NCBI GenBank assembly: GCA_964427505.1
Contig: CAYRUO010000007.1
Span: 44,969-108,968, forward strand
Reading direction: 5' to 3'
DNA length: 64,000 nucleotides
Source: Thermanaerothrix sp034436175
GTDB lineage: Bacteria > Chloroflexota > Anaerolineae > Anaerolineales > Anaerolineaceae
Shown here in pieces: positions 16,690-24,815 of this stretch (positions are counted from its first letter, which is position 1; each line of letters opens with the position of its first letter). A program made the position numbers and the translations under genes. The notes under the pieces are model-generated. The model was not told the origin of the DNA. It did not search any database and saw nothing but the letters and a program-made list of their open reading frames with translations.

Positions 16690-18151
16690 CCCCTGCGCTC
16701 CCCTTAAGCCCTAAACGGTGACAAGCCTGCTCCAAAGAGGGTTTGTCTGTCAAGACCAATAACGTATCCCCGCTCTGTAAAACGGTGCCGCCGCTGGGGA
16801 TAATAAACGCTTTGTCCCGCGCGATCAGAATAATCAGGAATTCCGGCGGCAGGCCCAATTCCACAATGGCTCTGCCTACCGCCGGCGAATCCGCGGGCAG
16901 GGTAAGTTCTTTGAGTTCTCCCTCAATACCATGCATGGGCGTGAACTCAATCGGATAGGCACGCCGAGGCTCGGCAGGGGCGTCTAGGTTCAGCCACCGC
17001 GCCACCATTGGAATAGACGTGCCCTGCAGTAAGACGGACGTCAGCACGACAAAGAAAATAACGTTGAAGATCAAATCGGCGTGAGGCACTCGCGCCAAAA
17101 GCGGAAACGTCGCCAGGATGATCGGCACTGCACCGCGCAGTCCCACCCAGGAAACAAACACCTTCTCACGCCAACTCAACCCGCTGGGCAACAGGCTGAT
17201 CAGCACACCCACCGGGCGGGCGAGAAACATCAGAATCAGCGCAATAACCATCCCAACCCCGGCGATGGGCACCAAACGCGAAGGGAAAACCAGCAAGCCC
17301 AGGGTGAGGAACATGGTGATCTGCATTAACCAGGCCAGCCCATCGTGAAAGCGCATCAGACTGCGCTTGTGGATGAAATCCTGTTGGCCCAAAACGATCC
17401 CCGCCAGATAGACGGCCAGAAAGCCGCTCCCACCCAACACCGAGGTCAAGCCAAAGGTAAGGAAAACCAACGCCAGAGTGAGCACAGGATACAGCCCCTC
17501 ATACCCCAATCGAAGGCGATTAATGAGGAACCCTATGGCTTTGCCCATGCCATAGCCCAGAACGGCGCCGATGCCCATTTGCCGCACAAACAGCACAAGC
17601 CAATCACCGGGAGATGTGGATGGCTGGGTCAGCCATTGGATCAACCCCACGGTTAGAAAAATTGCCATGGGATCGTTACTGCCCGATTCGAGTTCGAGCA
17701 AAGGCTTCAACTTTCCTTTTAGGCTTATCCCCCGCGAGCGCAGAACGCTGAACACCGCGGCGGCATCAGTGGAGGACACAATCGCCCCCAGCAAAAGCCC
17801 TTCCTGCCAGGTGAGGTTTAAGAGCGGCGCGGCACAGACGCCTAAGATCACCGCGGTCAGCAGAACCCCGAGTGTCGCAAGAAGCATCCCCTCTTTCAGC
17901 ACCGGCTTGACCTGCGTCCATTCGGTATCTAATCCTCCCGAAAAGAGGATCAACACCAGTGCCACCACGCCGATGGACTGAGCCAACCCTGGGTCATCGA
18001 AGTAGATCCCGCCCGGCCCATCCGAACCCGCCAGCATACCTAAGATCAAGAACAACAGCAGCGCCGGAATGCCGAAGCGATCCGAGATCTTGCTCACCAG
18101 AACGCTGGTGAGCAACAACAGCGCAACCCCGATAATGATCCACTCATTCAT
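16667..18151 (-). CDS. K+(Na+)/H+ antiporter, CPA1/NhaP2 type with TrkA-C domain
   Basis: This 494-residue protein has about twelve membrane helices, with the CPA hallmark SSTDAAAVFSVLRSRG and ELESGSNDP, where the two acidic residues handle the transported ions. Then comes a cytosolic TrkA-C-like domain (about 400-485) with LPADSPAVGRAIVELGLP and ILIARDKAFIIPSGGTVLQSGD. This matches the CvrA/NhaP2 potassium/proton antiporters, which release K+ under high internal K+ or osmotic stress. The TrkA-C domain probably senses a nucleotide or other ligand. It is transcribed alone. Confidence 0.92.
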   Translation of the reverse strand: MNEWIIIGVALLLLTSVLVSKISDRFGIPALLLFLILGMLAGSDGPGGIYFDDPGLAQSIGVVALVLILFSGGLDTEWTQVKPVLKEGMLLATLGVLLTAVILGVCAAPLLNLTWQEGLLLGAIVSSTDAAAVFSVLRSRGISLKGKLKPLLELESGSNDPMAIFLTVGLIQWLTQPSTSPGDWLVLFVRQMGIGAVLGYGMGKAIGFLINRLRLGYEGLYPVLTLALVFLTFGLTSVLGGSGFLAVYLAGIVLGQQDFIHKRSLMRFHDGLAWLMQITMFLTLGLLVFPSRLVPIAGVGMVIALILMFLARPVGVLISLLPSGLSWREKVFVSWVGLRGAVPIILATFPLLARVPHADLIFNVIFFVVLTSVLLQGTSIPMVARWLNLDAPAEPRRAYPIEFTPMHGIEGELKELTLPADSPAVGRAIVELGLPPEFLIILIARDKAFIIPSGGTVLQSGDTLLVLTDKPSLEQACHRLGLKGSAGARADAPD

Positions 18152-18357
18152 GCCTCATCTCACGCCTAAAGGAATTTTTTGAGCCTCGCTCGCCCGCAGA
18201 AATGCAACTCACCCAAACCTTTATCCTGAACCCGGTTACCTCAAGCGGTTTATGCCAATTATATAAGTCAAAGGGAAAAAAGGCATTAAAGCGAATAAAA
18301 CCGGGGTAACATTCGTTAATTAGGGTGAACGAACTCTGCAAAGCGAAAGGGCCAGGC

Positions 18358-18930
18358 GTGGAACGTGTTTTACTTGCCTTATCCGAGGCCGAACTGGTAC
18401 ATCACGCCCAGCACGGCGACCGCAGCGCCTTCGCCGAACTGGTGCGCCGCTACCACACCAACGTGATCGGGGTGGTCTATCGTCTCTGCGGCGACCCCGA
18501 CCTGGCCGAAGACGCCGCCCAAGAAGCCTTTGTGCGTGCCTGGCTGAACCTTAACACCTATCGTCCCCTCACTCCCTGGCGCAACTGGCTCTACCGCATT
18601 GCCGTCAATGCCGCCCTGGATATGCTCCGCCGGGAGCGTCCCACCCTCGCACTGGATGACGCCCCACCTCTTCACAGCGACTCACCCGACCCGCACGCCG
18701 CTTTGGAGCAGAAAGAACGCGAAGATCTGGTGCGCCGGGCCATCTTAACCCTGCCGCCGGCCAGCCGCGCCGTGCTGGTACTGCGCGAATACGGCGGTCT
18801 CTCTTACCGCGAAATTGCCGAAGCGCTCGATATTCCGCTCGGCACGGTGATGTCGCGTCTCAGTTCTGCCCGCCAACACCTACGTGAGCACCTGGCGCCG
18901 TGGCTCACCCCTCAGGAGGTCAACTCATGA
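18358..18930 (+). CDS. ECF-type RNA polymerase sigma factor
   Basis: I chose the GTG at 18358 (190 residues) because GAAAGG lies about nine bases before it. A GTG at 18325 would add 11 residues. Region 2 has FAELVRRYHTNVIGVVYRL, DLAEDAAQEAFVRAW and NWLYRIAVNAALDMLRRE. Region 4 has LPPASRAVLVLREYGGLSYREIAEAL and IPLGTVMSRLSSARQHLRE. It belongs to the SigW/RpoE-like ECF group. The stop overlaps the start of the zinc-finger anti-sigma gene (ATGA), the classic pairing. Probable targets include the downstream membrane and efflux genes, which is inference. Confidence 0.92.
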   Translation: MERVLLALSEAELVHHAQHGDRSAFAELVRRYHTNVIGVVYRLCGDPDLAEDAAQEAFVRAWLNLNTYRPLTPWRNWLYRIAVNAALDMLRRERPTLALDDAPPLHSDSPDPHAALEQKEREDLVRRAILTLPPASRAVLVLREYGGLSYREIAEALDIPLGTVMSRLSSARQHLREHLAPWLTPQEVNS

Positions 18931-19562
18931 GCGACCATGTCACCCATTTACTCGATGCTTATTTAGATAACGAACTGCGCCCGGCAGAACGTCAGCGCGT
19001 GGCTCAACACCTGGCTATTTGCGCCGCCTGCCACCATGACCTATTAGCCCGCCAAACCCTCAGCGCCTGGATCCGCACCCTGCCGGAGGATCTACCGTTA
19101 ACCCCCGGTGAGCGCTTCACCGCCCAGGTCATGCTTCGCCTCCCTCCACGCCGGGCCGCAACCGCTCAACCCTCTAACGCTCTGGTTTGGGGTGTGCCTC
19201 TGGCCCTGCTGATCATTTGGTCGGTTCTGCAAGTCATATGGGGAGCGATCACCTGGCTGCGCTTGGGCGCTCAAAGCGGCTTACTGACAAACGAAGCACC
19301 GGGGCTGTTCACCACAGGCACCCGCAGTTTGTGGCTGGCGTTGCTCACAATGCTGGGAAGCGCCGCACCATCCCCCACCCTGCAAGCCTTATTACAGTGG
19401 CTTCAGCAGGCCGACCGTTGGTTCGGGGAGTGGCTGGGATTGATCACCTGGCAAGCGCAGATTGCACTGTTTTACTTGATTTGGCTGTTGCTCTGGGGAT
19501 TGCACCGGTACCGGGCTCACCCCTCACCTTCAGAACCGATCCATACCATGAAGTCGGCATGA
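18927..19562 (+). CDS. Membrane-bound zinc-finger anti-sigma factor
   Basis: The ATG at 18927 overlaps the sigma stop and has AGGAGG seven bases upstream. The 211-residue product begins with a zf-HC2 domain: LDAYLDNEL, then HLAICAACH, the His-x3-Cys-x2-Cys zinc site of anti-sigma factors. Three hydrophobic segments follow (near 85-110, 130-150 and 178-200), so the protein is anchored in the membrane and holds the sigma factor there. The signal that releases it is unknown. Three helices is more than the usual single anchor. Confidence 0.88.
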   Translation: MSDHVTHLLDAYLDNELRPAERQRVAQHLAICAACHHDLLARQTLSAWIRTLPEDLPLTPGERFTAQVMLRLPPRRAATAQPSNALVWGVPLALLIIWSVLQVIWGAITWLRLGAQSGLLTNEAPGLFTTGTRSLWLALLTMLGSAAPSPTLQALLQWLQQADRWFGEWLGLITWQAQIALFYLIWLLLWGLHRYRAHPSPSEPIHTMKSA

Positions 19563-19589
19563 GATATCTAAACTCAAAGGAGAATAACC

Positions 19590-20669
19590 ATGATTGACCC
19601 GATCAAAATCCTTAAACGTTCTTGGCATATCCTCTGGCATTACCGCACCCTCTGGCTTTTCGGCTTGTTCCTGGCCCTGACGGCCTCCGGCGGGGGCGGA
19701 ATGGGGAATGTTAATAACCTCTTCTCCTACCGTATGGAAGGGAATGGGGGTGCGCCCAGCGGCGTGTTTGAACGCTGGTTGGAGGAATTCTTCCGCCCCC
19801 TGGCGCAGATTCCGGACAACCAACTCCTGCCCACTCTAATCGGGTTGGTGATCGTCCTGATCTGCATCTTCGGAATCGTGGGGATTGTGTTGGCCATTGC
19901 ACATTACGTGAGCCAGGTCGCCCTCATCCGCCTCGTGGATGATTATGAAGCACAAGGAACTCAAGTCTCGTTCCGTCAGGGTTGGCGCCTGGGTTGGTCG
20001 CGCAAAGCCTGGCAGGTGTTTCTGATGGATCTTTTGCTCGGCTTGCCCATTTTTCTCTGGGTGCTTTTGATCATTCCCATCATCGGCCTATTCATTGCCG
20101 GCGCTTCGGCCCAAACTCCGGCCATCACCGCCCCGGCGGTGATCATCGGCATCGGACTGCTTCTGCTGTGGGTGCTCGCGTTGATTATCGCGGGAGTCGT
20201 GATCGGCGTTCTGGGCGAGATCGCCCGCCGTGCCTGCGTGTTACAAGATATGGGCGTCATCGAAGCCCTGCGCCATGCCCTGGGCTTACTGCGCCGTCAG
20301 TGGAAAAACGCCGGCCTGATGTGGCTGGTCGTGCTGGGGATCGGAATCGGCTGGGGCATCGCGACGTTGATTCTCTTCTTCCTGCTTATCCCGCTCTATA
20401 TCTTCATGCTCATCCCCGCCCTGGTCATCGTCGGCCTCCCCGGCCTGGTGATCTACGGCTTAGCCTCGCTTTTCCTAGCCCAGCCGCTGGCCGTCCTGAC
20501 CGCGCTGATCCTGGTTTTGCCGCCGTTCTTCTTGATCGTCTTTTCGCCTCTGGTGCTCCTGGGCACTTGGGAACAGGTCTTCCTCTCCAGTCTGTGGACG
20601 CTAACTTACCGTGAGATCATGGCCCTAGAGAGCACCAACCTTGCAAATGATCTCTCCCAAGCGGGTTAA
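19590..20669 (+). CDS. Multi-pass membrane protein of unknown function
   Basis: The 359-residue product starts with GGAGAATAACC upstream. It opens with an amphipathic stretch (PIKILKRSWHILWHYRTLW) and has about six to eight membrane helices, with long Ile/Leu/Val-rich runs in the centre. A cytosolic motif EIARRACVLQDMGVIEALR precedes a further helix. This resembles membrane proteins of the DUF4013/GDPD-membrane-domain kind, for which no reaction is known. It lies 27 bases after the anti-sigma gene and before the MacA-like gene, so it is likely part of the sigma-controlled transcript. Confidence 0.7.
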   Translation: MIDPIKILKRSWHILWHYRTLWLFGLFLALTASGGGGMGNVNNLFSYRMEGNGGAPSGVFERWLEEFFRPLAQIPDNQLLPTLIGLVIVLICIFGIVGIVLAIAHYVSQVALIRLVDDYEAQGTQVSFRQGWRLGWSRKAWQVFLMDLLLGLPIFLWVLLIIPIIGLFIAGASAQTPAITAPAVIIGIGLLLLWVLALIIAGVVIGVLGEIARRACVLQDMGVIEALRHALGLLRRQWKNAGLMWLVVLGIGIGWGIATLILFFLLIPLYIFMLIPALVIVGLPGLVIYGLASLFLAQPLAVLTALILVLPPFFLIVFSPLVLLGTWEQVFLSSLWTLTYREIMALESTNLANDLSQAG

Positions 20670-20723
20670 GTGTGGTAATAATTAGAACAAATCTGGCTTC
20701 ATGGAGCGCAAGGGAGCACACCG

Positions 20724-22136
20724 ATGAAACGCAAATGGATCCTTTACCTGGTCATCGCCATCCTGGTCATCGCCGCCTATTTGGGTTTCCGCGCCTGGCA
20801 ATCGGCCCGCGCTGCGCTCAATACGGGTTTCCAAACCGAGCCGATCCAACGGGGCAACCTGACTGCCACGGTAGGGGCAACCGGCACCGTCCGCGCCAAC
20901 CAGAGCGCACTGCTGGCCTGGCAGACCAGCGGTCAGATCGGCAAAATCACGGTTGCCGTTGGGGATGCAGTCAAGGCCGGGCAAGTGCTGGCCGAACTCG
21001 AAAAATCCTCGCTGGCACAGAACATTATCCTGGCCGAAGCCGATTTGGTCACCGCCAAGCGCAACCTAGACAATCTGCTTCACTCCGACTTAGCCCGTGC
21101 CCAGGCACAACTGGCCTTGGTGCAAGCCCAGAAGAAATTGGAAGACGCCCAAAAGCGCCGTCAGAGCAAAGATTACGCGCGCGCCAGCCAAGCGACGATT
21201 GACGAAGCCCGCGCCAATTACATCTTGGCACAGAACGAATACGAACGGCAAAAAGAGATTTACGACAGCGTAGCCAATCTCCCCGAAGACGATCCCCGCC
21301 GTGCCCTGGCGCTCTCCAATCTGGCCAACGCCCAGCGCGCCCGCGACCGTGCTCTGGCTAACCTCAACTATCTCTTGGGCAAACCAAATGACTTGGAAAT
21401 CGCCGAAGCCGATGCCAACGTAGCGCTGGCCGAAGCCCAACTCAAAGATGCCCAACGCGAGTGGGAGCGGCTCAAAAACGGCCCTGACCCGCTGGACATC
21501 CAGGCCGCTCAAGCCCGCATTGCCGCCCTTGAAGCCACCCTCAAATTGGCGCGCCTGGAAGCCCCCTTCAACGGCACGGTGACCGAGGTGCGCTCCAAAG
21601 TGGGAGACCAGGTAGCGCCGGGCACCATCTCATTCCGCATTGACGACCTCAGCCGCCTGCTGGTGGACGTGCAGGTGCCCGAAGTGGACATCAACCGCAT
21701 CCAGATTGGCCAGCCGGCCCGCCTCACGTTTGACGCCATTCCGGGCAAGGAATATACCGGTAAAGTGGTTGAGGTCGGACGGGTGGGCACGCCGGTCGGG
21801 GGTGTGGTCAACTTCACCGTCACGTTGGAACTGAGCGATGCGGATGAGCAGGTCAAACCCGGCATGACCGCCGCCGTAACCATCTTAGTACAGCAATTAG
21901 AAGATGTACTGCTGGTGCCCAATCGCGCTGTGCGCTTGCGGGAAGGCCAGCGGGTGGTCTATATTCTGCGCAACGGCCTACCTGAAGCCGTCACCATTCG
22001 CTTAGGCGCAACCTCAGAGACCTACAGTCAGGTGCTGGAAGGGGACTTACGCGAGGGCGATTTGGTGATCCTGAACCCACCGGCGCAGATCACCTCGTTT
22101 ACCGGGGGGCGCCCGCCCTTTGCGGGAGGTCGGTAG
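20724..22136 (+). CDS. Efflux periplasmic adaptor (HlyD/MacA family)
   Basis: This 470-residue protein has an N-terminal membrane anchor (about 5-22), a split biotinyl-lipoyl domain (LLAWQTSGQIGKITVAVGDAV and, later, LEAPFNGTVTEV), and between them a very long Ala/Gln/Glu-rich coiled-coil hairpin (about 90-270). A beta-barrel and a membrane-proximal domain complete it. This is the adaptor of a MacAB-like tripartite or cell-wall-spanning exporter. The ATPase gene begins one base after its stop, with the ribosome site inside its last codons. The C-terminus ends in a Gly/Pro/Arg-rich tail. Confidence 0.93.
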   Translation: MKRKWILYLVIAILVIAAYLGFRAWQSARAALNTGFQTEPIQRGNLTATVGATGTVRANQSALLAWQTSGQIGKITVAVGDAVKAGQVLAELEKSSLAQNIILAEADLVTAKRNLDNLLHSDLARAQAQLALVQAQKKLEDAQKRRQSKDYARASQATIDEARANYILAQNEYERQKEIYDSVANLPEDDPRRALALSNLANAQRARDRALANLNYLLGKPNDLEIAEADANVALAEAQLKDAQREWERLKNGPDPLDIQAAQARIAALEATLKLARLEAPFNGTVTEVRSKVGDQVAPGTISFRIDDLSRLLVDVQVPEVDINRIQIGQPARLTFDAIPGKEYTGKVVEVGRVGTPVGGVVNFTVTLELSDADEQVKPGMTAAVTILVQQLEDVLLVPNRAVRLREGQRVVYILRNGLPEAVTIRLGATSETYSQVLEGDLREGDLVILNPPAQITSFTGGRPPFAGGR

Positions 22137-22137
22137 T

Positions 22138-22830
22138 ATGACCGAAGCAACCGATTGGGTCATTGACGCTCGCGACTTGACCAAAGTCTATAAGATGGGG
22201 CAGGTTGAGGTGCACGCCCTGCGCGGGGTCAGCGTGCGCATCCGCCGCGGCGAAGTGGTCGCCATTATGGGGCCCTCCGGTTCGGGTAAGTCCACATTGA
22301 TGAACATCTTGGGCTGTCTGGATAAACCCACCAGCGGCACCTACATCCTGGATGGCGAGGATGTCTCGCGGCTCAAGGATGACGACCTGGCCCGCATTCG
22401 CAACCGCAAAGTGGGATTTGTCTTTCAGAATTTCAACCTGCTTCCGCGTGCCACCGCCCTGGCCAACGTGGAATTGCCCCTGCGCTATGCCGGTTATAAC
22501 GGCGACCGCCGCGAACGCGCCCGGCAGGCGCTGGAAGCGGTTGGCCTGGGCGACCGCTTGCACCACCGCCCGACCGAACTCTCCGGCGGTCAACAGCAGC
22601 GGGTTGCCATCGCGCGAGCACTGGTCAACAATCCGGCTATTATCCTGGCCGATGAGCCTACCGGCAATTTGGATTCCAAATCCGGCAAGGAAATTCTGGA
22701 ACTGATTTTGCGCCTCAATCGCGATTTCGGCACCACGGTGATCATTGTGACGCACGATCCTACCGTAGCCCAGCAGACTCAGCGCATTATCCGTATTCAG
22801 GACGGCCTGGTCGTGGAGGACGGCTTATGA
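22138..22830 (+). CDS. MacB/LolD-type ABC transporter ATPase
   Basis: The ATG at 22138 has GGGAGGT just upstream; the product has 230 residues. Walker A is GPSGSGKST, the signature LSGGQQQRVAIARAL, Walker B IILADEPTGNLD, and the switch region VTHDPTVA. The ADEPTGNLD form marks the LolD/MacB/FtsE branch, which couples to FtsX-like permeases. These pumps act mechanically on a periplasmic adaptor. It sits between the adaptor gene and the permease gene, overlapping the permease start by four bases. Confidence 0.95.
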   Translation: MTEATDWVIDARDLTKVYKMGQVEVHALRGVSVRIRRGEVVAIMGPSGSGKSTLMNILGCLDKPTSGTYILDGEDVSRLKDDDLARIRNRKVGFVFQNFNLLPRATALANVELPLRYAGYNGDRRERARQALEAVGLGDRLHHRPTELSGGQQQRVAIARALVNNPAIILADEPTGNLDSKSGKEILELILRLNRDFGTTVIIVTHDPTVAQQTQRIIRIQDGLVVEDGL

Positions 22831-24053
22831 ACCTGGGACAAGCCATTTTAGAGGCCCTGGAAAGCCTTAGCGCCAACAAACTCCGCTCGGGGTTGACCAT
22901 CCTGGGCATTGTGATCGGTGTGGCGGCGGTGATCGCCATGCTGGCCGTGGGTACCGGCGCTCAGGATGTCATTACCGGCTCGATCAGCGGCCTGGGGAGC
23001 AATTTGCTGTTCATATTCCCCGGCAACTTCACCGAACAGGTGCGCAATCCCCAACCGCTAACGTTAGCCGATGCGCAGGCCCTGGCCGACCCATTTCAGG
23101 CGCCCTCCCTAACCGCGGTGGCCCCGGTGTTGAGCGCCACACGTGAAGTCAGTTACGGCAGTGAACGCACCAGCGTGCAAATCGCCGGCGTGACCTCAAA
23201 CTACGCCGCCGTGCGCAACTACACCCTGTTGGAAGGCGAGTTTATCAGCGAAGAGCATTTGCTCGGGCAAGCCTCGGTCGCCGTCATCGGCCCTGAGGTG
23301 GCCGATCGCCTTTTTGGCCGCCGCGAGGGACTGATCGGCGAGGTTATCCGCATCGAAGGTCAGCCTTTCCGTATTATCGGCGTCACCGCTCCCAAAGGTG
23401 GGAGCAGTTTTGGCAGTCAGGATGACATTGTGCTCATCCCTCTCAGCACGGCCCAGGCGCGCATCATCCGCCGCGACCGCAACCGCGTGGACTTGATCCT
23501 GGCGCAGGTCAGCAGTCCGGAGTTGGTGCCCCAAGCCATTGAAGAGGTATCTCAAGTCCTGCGCACCCGCCACCGCACCGAACTCGGTGTGGATGACTTC
23601 ACCGTCTTCTCCCAGCAGGACTTTGTTGCCACCGCTCAAACCATTACCGGCGTGCTGACCATCTTTCTGGGGGGCATTGCCGCCATCTCACTGCTGGTAG
23701 GCGGGATCGGGATCATGAACATCATGCTGGTCTCGGTGACCGAGCGCACGCGCGAAATCGGCTTGCGCAAAGCCATCGGCGCCCGCAAGCGCGATATTTT
23801 GATCCAGTTTCTCACCGAATCCTCACTGCTCAGTCTTTTCGGCGGGCTGATCGGGATTGGCTTCGGCTGGCTGATCGCCTTCGTGGTCGGGCAGATTGCC
23901 GCGGCCAGCAACACCCCGCTCAACCCCAAAGTGGGCATAGACGCCATCCTGCTGGCCACGCTGTTCTCAACCGCGGTGGGGCTGTTCTTTGGCCTATACC
24001 CCGCCAACCGCGCCGCCAACCTGGAACCGGTGGAAGCCCTGCGTTACGAGTGA
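22827..24053 (+). CDS. MacB-like FtsX-domain permease
   Basis: The 408-residue product has one N-terminal helix (about 15-40, in LRSGLTILGIVIGVAAVIAM), an extracytoplasmic MacB-PCD domain of about 220 residues, and three C-terminal helices forming the FtsX domain. GGIGIMNIMLVSVTERTREIG and LRKAIGARKRDI are the family hallmarks. With the adaptor and ATPase it makes a MacAB-type exporter for antibiotics, peptides or lipoproteins. An outer-membrane partner gene is absent, in keeping with the monoderm envelope thought to be usual in this phylum. A terminator follows. Confidence 0.94.
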   Translation: MNLGQAILEALESLSANKLRSGLTILGIVIGVAAVIAMLAVGTGAQDVITGSISGLGSNLLFIFPGNFTEQVRNPQPLTLADAQALADPFQAPSLTAVAPVLSATREVSYGSERTSVQIAGVTSNYAAVRNYTLLEGEFISEEHLLGQASVAVIGPEVADRLFGRREGLIGEVIRIEGQPFRIIGVTAPKGGSSFGSQDDIVLIPLSTAQARIIRRDRNRVDLILAQVSSPELVPQAIEEVSQVLRTRHRTELGVDDFTVFSQQDFVATAQTITGVLTIFLGGIAAISLLVGGIGIMNIMLVSVTERTREIGLRKAIGARKRDILIQFLTESSLLSLFGGLIGIGFGWLIAFVVGQIAAASNTPLNPKVGIDAILLATLFSTAVGLFFGLYPANRAANLEPVEALRYE

Positions 24054-24056
24054 ACC

Positions 24057-24740
24057 CTACCCCCTTTCGGGATGCCCGGGGACACCTCCATCCCCGGGCT
24101 TTTTTGACCTTGCCTCAGGCCAGAGCCAGGCGGGGATTTTCCAAACCGCGTAGGCCTCTGCCGGCAAGCGGGCGATGAACCGCCAGGGCATCGAGCGCCA
24201 CGGCTCCGGGGCATAGGCAATGCCCACCCGCGCGCCCACTTGTAGCCAATCATTCGGGACATTAAAGCCGGGCTCAATCACCAACGGGCTGTCGGGAGCC
24301 GTGAGATCACACCCGTTGAAGCGACCGTCAATCTGAAGCGCCTGACAGACTTTGGCCGGACCGTTGGTCCATTCTGCCGGCGGGCGTCCGGCACGGTTCT
24401 GCGCAATCTGCTCCAGGCCTTCACAAGGCAGGATTGCCCGGATCAACACTGCTGCCGGCTGGCCCTCCGGCCCCACCACTGCGTTCAGGCACCAGTGCAT
24501 CCCGTAGGTGAAGTACACATAAGCCCGCCCCGGCGGCCCAAACATCACCGCATTGCGGGGGGTGCGCCCACGGCTGGCATGGCAGGCTTTATCCGCTTCG
24601 CCGTCATAGGCTTCGGTTTCGATAATGTAACCGGCCAGACGGCGTCCATCTTCCAAGCGGCGCACCAGGCGCTGACCCAGCAACGCCTTGGCCACACGGG
24701 TAACATCATCGAGATAGAATTCCGGCGGTAAAGGTCGCAT
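24057..24740 (-). CDS. DNA-3-methyladenine glycosylase (Mpg/AAG family)
   Basis: The 227-residue product matches the Mpg fold: FYLDDVTRVAKALLGQ, the active-site segment YIIETEAYDGEADKACHA with the catalytic Glu, GRAYVYFTYGMHWCLN, and AVLIRAILPCEG. It removes alkylated or deaminated purines as the first step of base excision repair. The last ~14 codons run through the terminator of the convergent efflux operon, giving a Gly/Pro-rich tail that is unlikely to be structured. It diverges from guaB with about 75 bases between the starts. Confidence 0.93.
   Translation of the reverse strand: MRPLPPEFYLDDVTRVAKALLGQRLVRRLEDGRRLAGYIIETEAYDGEADKACHASRGRTPRNAVMFGPPGRAYVYFTYGMHWCLNAVVGPEGQPAAVLIRAILPCEGLEQIAQNRAGRPPAEWTNGPAKVCQALQIDGRFNGCDLTAPDSPLVIEPGFNVPNDWLQVGARVGIAYAPEPWRSMPWRFIARLPAEAYAVWKIPAWLWPEARSKKPGDGGVPGHPERG
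24074..24105 (+). terminator. Terminator of the efflux operon inside the 3' end of the Mpg gene
   Basis: GCCCGGGGA pairs perfectly with TCCCCGGGC over an eight-base loop, followed by six T. It lies wholly within the coding end of the opposing glycosylase gene. Confidence 0.9.
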
Positions 24741-24815
24741 TTTTTCGGCTTCTTTGGGGTTGATTTAGATGGACGTATTATAATGAAAACGCCAAAACAT
24801 GCTTGTGAGGAATGT

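Noticed and set aside
18307..18318. TAACATTCGTTA shared with the arsR operator at 40313
   Set aside because: A 12-base match twice in 64 kb is expected by chance, and the site lacks the spaced GAAT half.
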